Below, one piece after another: positions 1 to 7,384 of a stretch of 64,000 nucleotides of DNA (the first letter of the stretch is position 1; the number at the start of each line of letters is the position of its first letter). Below the pieces are notes generated by a model. That model saw only the letters and a list, made by a program, of their open reading frames with translations, was not told where the DNA came from and ran no database searches. The DNA is from Streptomyces sp. NBC_01463 (GTDB taxonomy: Bacteria > Actinomycetota > Actinomycetes > Streptomycetales > Streptomycetaceae), in NCBI GenBank assembly GCA_036227345.1, contig CP109468.1, positions 62,001-126,000 on the forward strand, written 5' to 3'. Position numbers and translations under genes: made by a program.

Positions 1-191
1 GCACCGGCGAGCGGGAGGCGGTGGTTCTTCTCGTGACGGAGCAACGGGTCTATGGGCCGATGCGGACAGCGGTGGTCCAGTTGCTGGCGACGAGGTCGAA
101 GAGGGGAAAAAAATTCTGAGGAGTGTGGTGCAGCGTGCCTCCTCACCACGGCTACCCGGCGCAACCTCCGTCCTCGCGCCGTCGGCCCCCG

Positions 192-238
192 CTCCCGGCG
201 TCTTGGCCGCGCCGGTGGCGCGGCCAAGACGCTGGGAG
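192..238 (-). terminator. Strong hairpin terminator behind the first lamin-tail gene
   Basis: A perfect 16-bp stem (198-213 with 217-232, 3-nt loop) extends to about 22 bp through one G-T pair. It lies 11 bp past the stop of the minus-strand gene at 249-740. There is no U-tract, which is usual for Streptomyces hairpin terminators. It could act in both directions. Confidence 0.8.
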
Positions 239-248
239 TGAGTGGGGG

Positions 249-740
249 TTAGTGGTAGGTGATGTAGCCGTTGCCGTCGCGGTCGTTCTTGGCTTTGGTG
301 TAGGCGTGGGTGTCAGCGTGGGAGCCGGTGGGCTTGTAGAGGTAGATGGTGTCCTTGTCGTTGTTCCACATGAAGTTGCAGTTGTTGCGGTAGGCGACGT
401 TCTTGGCGTCGGATTCGGTGCCGTGTCCGCCGCGGAGGTTCACGTAGTCGCCGGGCTGCAGGTAGTGGTTGGTGCGGAACGTGAAGCGGTTCCCGGCGGC
501 GTCCTTGACGATGTAGCCCTTGAGGTTGACGGTCGTCTTGGACGAGTAGTTCTTGATGGTCAGGTACTCGGCGCGGGTGTTGCCCGTGGAGCACTTGTTG
601 GAGTCTTTGCCAGGTGCGTCGTACTGGATCCCGCGGATCTTGAGGGCCGAGGAGTACTCGGTGGCCTGGGCCGGTCCTGTGATCAGAGCGGCGAGTGTGC
701 CGGCCGTAAGGACTGCGGCAATGCGGGCATGGGTGCGCAA
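249..740 (-). CDS. Secreted lamin-tail-domain (LTD) protein
   Basis: A predicted exported protein of about 163 residues. The N-terminus is a Sec signal peptide: basic start, hydrophobic run AAVLTAGTLAALI, and an A-Q-A cleavage site before TEYSS. The remainder matches the beta-sandwich lamin-tail fold: ALKIRGIQYDAPG, a strand ending EYLTIKNYS, NLKGYIVKDAAGN, a LQPGDYVNLRGG turn, and a late NNDKDTIYLYKP strand. I chose TTG at 740 because a GAGGGGGG ribosome site lies 8 nt upstream; a TTG at 758 is also in frame. It is related in architecture to the protein at 1064-1543. LTD proteins occur in extracellular nucleases and adhesins, but no nuclease motif is present here, so the ligand is unknown. 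Confidence 0.85.
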   Translation of the reverse strand: MRTHARIAAVLTAGTLAALITGPAQATEYSSALKIRGIQYDAPGKDSNKCSTGNTRAEYLTIKNYSSKTTVNLKGYIVKDAAGNRFTFRTNHYLQPGDYVNLRGGHGTESDAKNVAYRNNCNFMWNNDKDTIYLYKPTGSHADTHAYTKAKNDRDGNGYITYH

Positions 741-965
741 GGTGAGGTCCCCCCTCAATTGGTGCTGATGAGCAGCGGAAGCGTACTGAGTTGACGCGCC
801 CGTGTGGCTGCCTTCCGGAAGCCGGTAGGCCTCGGAGACCAGAGCGCAGGGCCTGGACCCCGTCAGCGGTTGGTCTGGTGATCCGGTCCGGTGTGGGCAG
901 GGTTGTGGCGGCGGAGAACCGGCTGGTGTCTGGTGGGCTGTGCGGTGGGCGACCGGGCGGGGCGG

Positions 966-992
966 GGGCCGGGCAGGGTGGCTGCCCGGCCC
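966..992 (-). terminator. 11-bp perfect hairpin terminator behind second lamin-tail gene
   Basis: The stem 966-976 pairs perfectly with 982-992 around a 5-nt loop. A second perfect 10-bp inverted repeat (1003-1012 with 1037-1046) lies between it and the gene stop at 1064, so two hairpins stand in series at the 3' end of the minus-strand gene. Confidence 0.7.
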
Positions 993-1063
993 CTAGAAGG
1001 AGGAGTGAAGGGACCTCTGCCGTGGGCGGCGGTCAGCCCTTCACTCGCCCCGGCTTCGCCTGG

Positions 1064-1543
1064 TCAGCGGTGGTGGTGTCCGCGGCCCCAGGACTCGGTG
1101 TCGACGGTGCGGCCCCGGTCATCGCGCAGGGTGGCAGTGTCGGAGTAGTTGTCCCAGACGTAGTGGTGCCGGTCCTGGTAGAGGTCGGTGCGGGTGTCCC
1201 GGCCTACACCGGTGTGGACGCGGACGGTGGCGCGGCCCGCGAGTCGGACGTCGTCGAAGCGGTAGCGGTTGCCGTCACCGTCGCGCAGGGTCCAGCCATC
1301 CAGGTTCACCGCGCGGCGACTCTGGTTGGTGATCTCGATCCACTCACGGTTCAGGGACCGGTTGGAACCGGTGTCACGTCCGGGGCTGTCGGCCTGGACG
1401 TCACTGATCACGACGCGCGCCTGGTGCCGGTCGCGGCCGTGGTCGTGGTCCTGGGCGGAAGCCGGCAACGCGACGGCCGAGACGAGAGCACCGGCCGTCA
1501 GCACGGTCGCGGCGATACGGCGGGAGGCCGAAGAAGCAGACAA
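1064..1543 (-). CDS. Secreted lamin-tail-domain protein, His/Asp-rich
   Basis: A 159-residue predicted exported protein with a signal peptide (basic start, AATVLTAGALVSAVALP, cleavage after A-S-A). A charged HDHGRDRH linker leads into a compact LTD: VVISDVQADSPG, REWIEITNQSRRAVNLDGWTL, GNRYRF, a YVWDNYSDTATLRD strand and the closing GRTVDTESWG. The W-x-L and WDN-x-x-D-x-A-x-L positions are typical of the family. The start is TTG, with GGAG 8 nt upstream. The His-rich ends could bind metal (inference). It is monocistronic, flanked downstream by tandem hairpins, and shares fold, strand and start-codon type with the gene at 249-740, suggesting an old duplication. Confidence 0.88.
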   Translation of the reverse strand: MSASSASRRIAATVLTAGALVSAVALPASAQDHDHGRDRHQARVVISDVQADSPGRDTGSNRSLNREWIEITNQSRRAVNLDGWTLRDGDGNRYRFDDVRLAGRATVRVHTGVGRDTRTDLYQDRHHYVWDNYSDTATLRDDRGRTVDTESWGRGHHHR

Positions 1544-2633
1544 AGTGACGTCTCCTCAAGAACAGTGCCCTGCCGGCTGACACAAGCCCGGCGGGGCGGA
1601 TCTCTCTCGACCCGTCCCGGGCCGAGAACCAGAACATTGCGCCCCACACCCGCCCCGCGGAACCGATACCCGGCCCAGTTACCAATCACAGATATTTCCG
1701 CAGCTCTCACCTGCAACCCGCACGCATATGCGGCGGGCGTGACCCTGACAGTCACTGACGGGTACACCCACCCGTTCAACGATCGACAGCAAGCCCTTCC
1801 ACCCGCCGGCACACGCCACGGGGCGCCAACCGGCGCACCACCCGTACGGACGGCACGATCTCTGTAACGGCTGTTCGGCACGACCCTTCGCACGACCGGA
1901 CGCAATTCGCACAACAGGATGAGGGCGTAGAAGTGGTGGGGAGGGGTGCGACTCGAGCTTGCACCCGTCGCCTTCACCCACCGACCAGTTGCACCCGCAG
2001 GCACACCACACCACTCTGGCCGTCCACGTCGACACCAAATCGCAGCCCGGCCCAAGGCTCGAAACAAAAGGGCTGGTTACGAGCGCCGTCGGCGGCCCTT
2101 GTCCCGCCATTGCCGAGTGTCGGCAGGCGCCACCCGTTCTCATCGACATCGAGATCGGGCACGGTGAGCACCTCCCGACGTCGCCGACAACTACTGTCTC
2201 GTGACGTCAAAAAGCTACCCCTGCCTGTCTCACGCCCCTCAGTGAGAGGGCAGTACGTGACGTGATGCGCTCTCAGCAGACACTGAGCGCCAGCCGATGC
2301 GCCGTCCAGGTCAGTGACCGTGGATCCACCATTGGATGACCAGCAGTCCGGCAGGTCCCAAGGACGCCGCCACGCTGAGGGCGTCGCGACGGAGCACTTC
2401 GTGGCGCGGAGCTGGTGCGGGATGCGTCCTCCGAGGGCCGGGGTGCATCCCAACGGCAGCTTCCCGTCGTGCTCTGGTGGGACTGACACGGACTGCCTCA
2501 TCGTCCGCTCACGTCAGCCGCTGGGGAATGGGGAATTACGTGAACTTCTGCCTGGGGAATTTCGCGATCGTCCACAGGCCGTGATGGTGGGGCTGCGCCG
2601 CCCCGGGCGGCTTCTAGAGCCGTGTGAGGCCGG
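1544..2633. other. About 1.1 kb with no supported gene
   Basis: Several frames stay open on both strands, but none has a plausible start, domain or biased codon use. The only structure noted is an imperfect hairpin (2221-2233 with 2242-2253) and a TGACGTCA octamer near 2202. Treated as decayed or intergenic sequence next to the DnaN-like scrap. Confidence 0.5.
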
Positions 2634-2781
2634 TCAGGAGACGCGTACGGGCATCAGGAGGTGCCGGTAGTCGCTGCCGGTGGGGCGGGGGCCTGCGGTG
2701 AGCAGGACCGGCCGCAGGGTGGTGCTGTCATCCTTCTGGTCGCGAAGGACGCCGGTCCCGCCTTCCAGAAGGCCCTCCTAG
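2634..2781 (-). pseudogene. C-terminal remnant of a DNA polymerase III beta-clamp (DnaN-like)
   Basis: The minus strand reads about 48 codons into a TGA at 2634-2636, ending GSDYRHLLMPVRVS. This matches the invariant C-terminus of sliding clamps (DYRYLLMPVRL type). The preceding LRPVLLTAG corresponds to the last strand pair of domain III. An in-frame TAG just upstream cuts it off, so only the last eighth of a normal clamp of about 370 residues survives. Plasmids and Streptomyces chromosomes sometimes carry a second dnaN copy; this is a relic of one. No other replication gene lies beside it. Confidence 0.7.
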
Positions 2782-2806
2782 CTCGTCTCGCCGACCATGC
2801 AGCAGT

Positions 2807-3175
2807 TTGAAGATCGCCGGGCCGGCCACCGACTGGACCGCCCCGGAGACCGCCTCCCGCTACTACCTCTCCCTGCCGGCCACCTCCCAGCGCATCCTGC
2901 GTGAGGCCGCTACCCGCGAGGACGGTTACGTGCCAGCCGATGTCGTGCGCGGTCCGCACGGCGAGGGCAAGCTCACCGGCAGCAGCGGCGCGTTCAAGGC
3001 CGCGCTGAAGCGCGGCGTCCGTCGCAACTGGTGGATCGCAGACCACAGCGAGCCTCAACTCCGGGCCCAACGCCGGATGGAAGGAAAGCTCTCCCCCTTC
3101 AGGAGAGAGGTGTCGGCATCGGCGCGGAGTGACCCTGCACCACCTGACCTGGGGAGTTGGTCATCCGATGGATAA
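2807..3175 (+). CDS. Hypothetical protein with winged-helix-like segment, possibly a remnant
   Basis: An open frame of 122 codons from TTG. Residues about 10-75 read like a small winged-helix domain: a helix YYLSLPATSQRILREAA, then YVPADVVRG, then GSSGAFKAALKRGVRRNWW. This layout occurs in small actinobacterial proteins of unknown function. No good ribosome site is visible and the frame stays open upstream of the TTG, so the true N-terminus may be missing. The last 40 residues look random. It stands head to head with the clamp remnant in a decayed stretch. Confidence 0.4.
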   Translation: MKIAGPATDWTAPETASRYYLSLPATSQRILREAATREDGYVPADVVRGPHGEGKLTGSSGAFKAALKRGVRRNWWIADHSEPQLRAQRRMEGKLSPFRREVSASARSDPAPPDLGSWSSDG

Positions 3176-3193
3176 GGGGTGGGCTGCCATTGG

Positions 3194-3265
3194 GCAACCT
3201 GAAGAGCAACTACAAAGGCAATCCCAAGAGCAACCTCAGAAGCAACCTATTGGGCAATCCGTCAG
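3194..3265 (+). repeat. 12-bp tandem repeat, six units in exact register
   Basis: GCAA(C/T) recurs at 3194, 3206, 3218, 3230, 3242 and 3254, an exact 12-bp period. One frame reads it as a (S/G)-N-x-K tetrapeptide repeat. Another gives a 34-residue Gln-rich peptide from ATG 3168 to TGA 3272. Directly after, 3263-3310 reads QFLIQRPDGWYYRQQR, which looks like a shred of an unidentified gene. Confidence 0.75.
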
Positions 3266-3571
3266 TTTCTGATCCAGCGCCCCGACGGGTGGTACTACCG
3301 TCAGCAGCGCAGCCGTCGACGACGGGGTTCGTGCACCGCATCGATGCCCGCCAGATCTACTCGACGTGCCGGGGCGGGGCGACCTCCCGCTATCCCGAGC
3401 ACGTGGTCGTCAGCTCCTACCCCCGCGGGCACGGCGAGCGACGCACTGCGCATCGTCCGCCCTGCTACTTCTCCTGAACATTCACGAGCCTCTAAATCCG
3501 CGACTGCTGCCCAAACCGGTGGACAGACGCTGCCCCTAAAAGCGAACGAAGCCAGACCGTGCACGCACCGA

Positions 3572-3733
3572 GTGGAATGGCGTGCCGCGCGCTCCCTCAC
3601 CATCTCGTTCCACAAGTTGGAACGATGCGAGCTGGGTTTTTCCAGCGCGGATCCCTATCACGGGGCATACCCCGCGCGTGGATGCGGCGCTCCGGGCGTC
3701 TTGTGCGGCGTCGTGCGACCGGAGAGTGGAACG
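3572..3733. repeat. TTCCAC/GTGGAA cluster upstream of the conjugation operon
   Basis: GTGGAA lies at 3572-3577, GTTCCAC at 3607-3613 within a palindrome TCGTTCCA-n5-TGGAACGA (3605-3625), and GTGGAACG at 3726-3733. A near-palindrome CGGGGCATACCCCG lies at 3661-3674. The same two motif types recur at 38615-39088. These look like protein-binding sites (operator, centromere or iteron); which one cannot be told from sequence. The rest of 3311-3863 has no supported gene. Confidence 0.6.
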
Positions 3734-3863
3734 GCGCCGCACTGACCTCGGAGCAGGCCGTCCGTTCTCCGGCCTGGGCGGCCGTCGATGTTCTGAGCTC
3801 CACGCGCCCCGTGCGCGAGACGCAGTGGTTCCGACCGTACGAGGTATCGATGGGCACTTCGGG

Positions 3864-3893
3864 GCGGGTCACTGTGCTTGAGGGTGGGTCACT
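3864..3893 (+). promoter_or_regulatory. Direct repeat GGGTCACT ahead of the transfer operon
   Basis: GGGTCACT occurs at 3866-3873 and 3886-3893, 20 bp apart (two helical turns, same face), about 100 bp before the first gene of the conjugation operon. The spacing suits an activator or repressor binding site. No convincing -35/-10 pair is visible. Confidence 0.35.
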
Positions 3894-3995
3894 CTTTGGG
3901 CAAGCCCCTGACCTGCGCATTTGGGTGATCGGGGTATCCGGCGGGGCAGTGCGGCTGAGGAGAGTCCACGACACGTACTTGAAAGGAGTCGTGTC

Positions 3996-4811
3996 GTGGG
4001 AGCTGAGAAGCGGATGTTCGCGGGACTGGACGCGGAATGGGCGCTGGTGTGCGCCGACTCGGCAGGCGGCGCCCTGGTGCGTGGCTGGATCTCGGAAGCC
4101 GGTGTCGCCGGGACCGGGGACCTGCCGCAGGACCTGGGCGAGCTCGTCGCGTACCTGGCTGCCCGACGCGACCGCGCGTTCAACGACCGGTGGCTGATCA
4201 CCGTGCTGGAGCATGCGGCGGGCGAGGGACGGGAAGCTCAGCTGGCCGCGCGCGTCATCGTGCAGGCGATGGTGCCCGGGATGGTGCGGCTCACGCAGTC
4301 TCTGCTCACCCCGCAGCGGAACTTCGACGACGTGGCCCAGGTCGTGGTGGGCTGTCTGTACGTCGTGGCCCGTACGTTCCCGCTGCGTCGCCGTCGGAGG
4401 GTCGCCGCGAATCTGGTCCTGGAGACGCTGCACCACGCCAGCCGTGAACTCGGTCTGGACGAGGCGCGTGCGGTCCGCCTCGATGACCTGTGGGACCTGC
4501 CGGGCGGCGCCGAGGACGACGTCGCCGACCAGGTCTCACAGCGTCTGCTCATCGAGCGCGGCCAGGCCCAGCAGGTCGCCGCCGTGACGAACATGACGGA
4601 GATGGACAGCGCCGAGGGCGAGCTGGCGGCGTTGCTGGCGTGGGGTGTAGATCACGGGGCGCTGCCGCTGGAGCAGGCCCGGGCGGTGGTGAACGTGGTC
4701 CGTGAGGAGGCGGAGCGCACCGGTGCTGCGACGCCGGCCGCGCGCAAGCGCCGCTCGCGGGCGATCAGGGCGCTGCGCCCGGTGGCGGCGCAGTGGGTGC
4801 GGGCCGCGTAA
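3996..4811 (+). CDS. Hypothetical protein heading the conjugation operon
   Basis: A 271-residue, largely helical soluble protein with no signal peptide. Start GTG at 3996 follows a GAAAGGAG ribosome site (3981-3988) by 7 nt. A central block (RRRRRVAANLVLETLHHAS) and a C-terminal amphipathic region (ARAVVNVVREEAERTG, then AARKRRSRAIRALRP) resemble sigma-like or helix-turn-helix proteins of Streptomyces mobile elements, but I could not identify a specific family. As the first gene of a long co-directional operon it may be a regulator of transfer, or a relaxosome component. The C-terminal basic tail would fit nucleic-acid binding (inference). Confidence 0.75.
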   Translation: MGAEKRMFAGLDAEWALVCADSAGGALVRGWISEAGVAGTGDLPQDLGELVAYLAARRDRAFNDRWLITVLEHAAGEGREAQLAARVIVQAMVPGMVRLTQSLLTPQRNFDDVAQVVVGCLYVVARTFPLRRRRRVAANLVLETLHHASRELGLDEARAVRLDDLWDLPGGAEDDVADQVSQRLLIERGQAQQVAAVTNMTEMDSAEGELAALLAWGVDHGALPLEQARAVVNVVREEAERTGAATPAARKRRSRAIRALRPVAAQWVRAA

Positions 4812-4924
4812 TGGCGGCTGGAAATTGGAGTGCTCCGGCCGGTCACGTTGTCCGGGGTCCGGCTCCTTGGGGTGTGAACGGCGGCGAACAGCTGCCGGAT
4901 GCATCGGGCTTGAGGGAGGAGACC

Positions 4925-5185
4925 ATGACGATGGCGCGCACGGAGGATGCGGTCACGACGTCGTGTGGGCTGGCGGATCTGGAGCTGCTGGCCGGGGCGC
5001 GGCGGCGGGCGGAGCAGTTGGTGGGGTTGCTGGCGACGCTGCCGTTCACGGAGTACACGCTGCGGGTCGCGCGCGAGTACGTGGATGAGTCGGGCCCGGT
5101 GCGCGAGGCGTTCGACCGCTTCGCCTTGCTGGACGCGGTCGAGCAGCAGCAGCGGCTGCGCGTGTGGCGGGGCGGGGCGTCGTGA
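4925..5185 (+). CDS. Small helical hypothetical protein in the conjugation operon
   Basis: 86 residues, acidic and probably all-helical (LADLELLAGARRRAEQLVGLLATLP, then REYVDESGPVREAFDRFALLDAVEQQQRL). The ATG at 4925 has GGGAGGA 4 nt upstream, and a second ATG two codons later is possible. Its TGA overlaps the ATG of the TcpC-like gene (TGATG), so the two are translationally coupled. No family recognised; a structural accessory or chaperone for the transfer complex is possible. Confidence 0.7.
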   Translation: MTMARTEDAVTTSCGLADLELLAGARRRAEQLVGLLATLPFTEYTLRVAREYVDESGPVREAFDRFALLDAVEQQQRLRVWRGGAS

Positions 5186-6246
5186 TGCGCCGCGGCCGGA
5201 AGGCACGCGCCGGTGAGTCCGGCGACGGCGTGGGCGTAGGCCAGGGTCTGGACGATCAGGGTGGTTGGTGGACGTCGCCGTCGACTGGGTCAGTCGCGAT
5301 GGGCACGAACGTCGTACGGCGCCTGGCCTGGGCGCTTCTTATCTGCGGCCCGGTGCTGGGCGGGTGGGCGCTCGTGTCTCAGCCCGCCGCGGACACCCGC
5401 CCCGCTCCGGTGGTGCAGTCCTCCAGCAGTGGGACGACGGGGCCGGGCGGGTTCGCGGAGATGTACGTCGCCGCGTTCCTGCGCTCCGGCGACGGGTCCC
5501 AGGAGGAACTCGCCGCGTTCTACGCGCGCGCCGCGGATCTGGAGCTGGAGGGCCGGCCGGACGCTGTCCAGGTCGGGCAGATCGCCGCGGTGCGGGTGGA
5601 GGAGATCGAGCCGGGCCGGTACTGGTCGGTGACGGTCGCGGCCCGGGTCCTGGAGCCGGCGCGGAAAGGGGCTGCGGATTCCGGCGAGCAGCCGGTGATC
5701 CGTATGCGGTTCTTCCGGGTGCCCATCGAGGCGGACCGGGACGGCGGGCCGCTGGCCGCGCTCGCACTTCCCTCCGAGGTCGCCGCGCCGGGAGGCGGCA
5801 CGCCGAAGGCGGAGCTCGCGTACGGGGCGCCGATGCCGGCGCAGTCCTCGGACCCTGCCGTGGGCACCGTGTCAGAGTTCCTCTCCGCGTACTTGTCCGG
5901 CAGCGGGGAGCTCGTCCGCTACATCTCCCCCGGAACCCGCCTCACACCGGTCCGACCGGCCCCGTACCAGTCGGTGACGGTTACCCAGGTGTCGGCCGAG
6001 ACCGCGTTCCAAGACGCGGATGGCGACGGGCGGATCGGCGCGCCGGCGGGGCGGGAGCAGCTGCGCCTGGTGGTCGGCGTCAAGGCGGCCCGGCCCGACG
6101 GTATCGCGCGGCCGCTGTCGTACGCGCTCACCCTGTCCGGCCGTGACGGCCGGTGGGAGGTCGCTGCTCTGGACCCGACTCCCCAGATTGTTCTGCCCGA
6201 TCTGCCGGCTGCGGTGGCTTCGCCGTCGCTCTCCCCTGCTCGATAA
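5185..6246 (+). CDS. TcpC/VirB8-like conjugal transfer protein
   Basis: A 353-residue bitopic membrane protein. A basic cytoplasmic N-terminus (MRRGRKARAGE) is followed by one transmembrane helix near residues 43-62 (VRRLAWALLICGPVLGGWALV). Two extracellular NTF2-like lobes follow, as in TcpC of Clostridium plasmids and VirB8 of Gram-negative T4SS. The first begins FAEMYVAAFLRSG and the second VSEFLSAYLSGSGELVRYISPG, which are repeats of the same helix start. The lobes end with GRWEVAALDP. The family forms the inner scaffold of Gram-positive mating channels. ATG 5185 is chosen for the TGATG overlap with the preceding gene. Confidence 0.85.
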   Translation: MRRGRKARAGESGDGVGVGQGLDDQGGWWTSPSTGSVAMGTNVVRRLAWALLICGPVLGGWALVSQPAADTRPAPVVQSSSSGTTGPGGFAEMYVAAFLRSGDGSQEELAAFYARAADLELEGRPDAVQVGQIAAVRVEEIEPGRYWSVTVAARVLEPARKGAADSGEQPVIRMRFFRVPIEADRDGGPLAALALPSEVAAPGGGTPKAELAYGAPMPAQSSDPAVGTVSEFLSAYLSGSGELVRYISPGTRLTPVRPAPYQSVTVTQVSAETAFQDADGDGRIGAPAGREQLRLVVGVKAARPDGIARPLSYALTLSGRDGRWEVAALDPTPQIVLPDLPAAVASPSLSPAR

Positions 6247-6255
6247 GGAGCTCGC

Positions 6256-6612
6256 ATGTACTCCACTCCATTGGCCGCGGTCGGGATCCTTGATGACTGG
6301 ACCGCTATGGGCAAGGACGTCAAGACCCTGATCACCGTGGTCGTCCTCGGCATCATCTACGTGGGCAGCGTCGGCGCGACGTGGGCGGCGTCCCGTTCCA
6401 TGCTCAAGGCCTTCGTCGCGGCCGTGGGCGGTGCGGTCGTGATGGGTGTGATCGCCTCCCAGACGGTGCTCAGCACCAAGACCGCCGAGGAGCTGAAGAA
6501 GGACCACACCGTCGGCCAGGACGTGCGCGTGGTCCGCGTGGTCGACCTTCCTGTACCGGTGGCGCTGCCGTCCCCGGCACCTGTGACTGACTGGTCGGGG
6601 CGGCGCGCGTGA
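6256..6612 (+). CDS. Small two-helix membrane protein, VirB2/TrbC-like position
   Basis: 118 residues with two hydrophobic helices: TLITVVVLGIIYVGSVGATWAA, and AFVAAVGGAVVMGVIASQTVL. The cytosolic or surface tail ends in Pro-rich sequence. AAGGAG lies directly upstream of ATG 6256. Size, topology and place between the VirB8-like and VirB3-like genes fit the pilin-like or PrgI/TrbC-type subunits of Gram-positive conjugation channels, but the primary sequence is too short to prove it. Its stop overlaps the next start (GTGA). Confidence 0.7.
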   Translation: MYSTPLAAVGILDDWTAMGKDVKTLITVVVLGIIYVGSVGATWAASRSMLKAFVAAVGGAVVMGVIASQTVLSTKTAEELKKDHTVGQDVRVVRVVDLPVPVALPSPAPVTDWSGRRA

Positions 6613-7166
6613 GTGAGGTGGACGAGGAGGTCCTGGTCGGCCGCTGCTACACCAAGGCCCGCCGTCACCCGAGCATGATCGGGCAGTGGGAGGGGCGCCG
6701 TCTGTGGGGCGGCCCCTACACGGTGCCGCAGTTCGTCACCATGGGCGTGATTTTCGCGGTCATGATCCTGCTTCTGATCGCGGTGCCCGCGTTGTGGGCG
6801 GCGTTCGGGCTGTTCAACCTCGGCGCCCTGGTCCTCTTCCCCTATGCCGCTTCGCTGCTGGTGCGCCGTCTGCACGTCGACGGCCGGAATCCGTTCACGG
6901 CGCTGGCGAGCACGGCGGGCCTGCTCGTCGGCGGGCAGCGCCGTCGGCTCGGCGGCCGGCCGCTGCCCCGGATCACCACGCAGTCCCTGCACGGCACCGC
7001 CACCGTCACCGGGCACCCGCCGCAGCGGCGTCCGGCCCCTTGGTCGCCGGCCGCCCCCGTCCGGGAACGTGCGCGGCGTGCGGTTGCAGCGCCGTCGGGA
7101 ACCGGCTCCGCCGCACTCGCCCAGCTCGCCACCCGCCACTCCACGGCTTCGAGGACACCGCGATGA
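6609..7166 (+). CDS. VirB3/TcpE-like membrane protein
   Basis: A 185-residue protein with a short soluble N-terminus (KARRHPSMIGQWEGRRLWGGPY) and two adjacent membrane helices (FVTMGVIFAVMILLLIAVPALW and FGLFNLGALVLFPYAASLLV) joined by a tight turn. A basic cytosolic tail contains GRNPFTALAS. TcpE and VirB3 proteins have this hairpin topology and sit next to the VirB4 ATPase, as here with one small gene between. GTG 6609 overlaps the previous stop. Confidence 0.75.
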   Translation: MSEVDEEVLVGRCYTKARRHPSMIGQWEGRRLWGGPYTVPQFVTMGVIFAVMILLLIAVPALWAAFGLFNLGALVLFPYAASLLVRRLHVDGRNPFTALASTAGLLVGGQRRRLGGRPLPRITTQSLHGTATVTGHPPQRRPAPWSPAAPVRERARRAVAAPSGTGSAALAQLATRHSTASRTPR

Positions 7167-7384
7167 ACCAGCCCGAACTCGCCCCCGCCTGCGCGCTGCC
7201 CGTGCGCTTCGTACGGGATGAGTGCTACGCGCTCACGCTCCCGCCCTTCACGCAGATCACCGCGGTCGCCTTCGGGGCGGCCGCGTACGGAAAGACGCTG
7301 CCGGCGGACCTTCGGTGGGCTGGCCTGCAGAGCGCGACGGCACCGGAGCACCCGGGGGGCCCGGAGCGGGGGCAGCAGTCGTGA
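7163..7384 (+). CDS. 73-residue hypothetical protein between VirB3- and VirB4-like genes
   Basis: It starts at ATG 7163 (ATGA overlap with the upstream stop) and ends in a GTGA overlap with the ATPase gene, so it is wedged into the operon by coupling at both ends. The sequence (CALPVRFVRDECYALTLPPF, then AAYGKTLPADLRW) has no membrane segment and no recognised family. The coupling is the main argument that it is expressed. Confidence 0.6.
   Translation: MNQPELAPACALPVRFVRDECYALTLPPFTQITAVAFGAAAYGKTLPADLRWAGLQSATAPEHPGGPERGQQS

Noticed and set aside
791..1867. 358-codon plus-strand frame across the second lamin-tail gene
   Set aside because: Shadow of the minus-strand secreted protein, whose signal peptide and LTD fold are clear.
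3157..3477. 106-codon frame over the 12-bp repeat as a functional gene
   Set aside because: After the repeat the frame is random-looking, and another frame over the same DNA looks equally peptide-like, so it is treated as a repeat.
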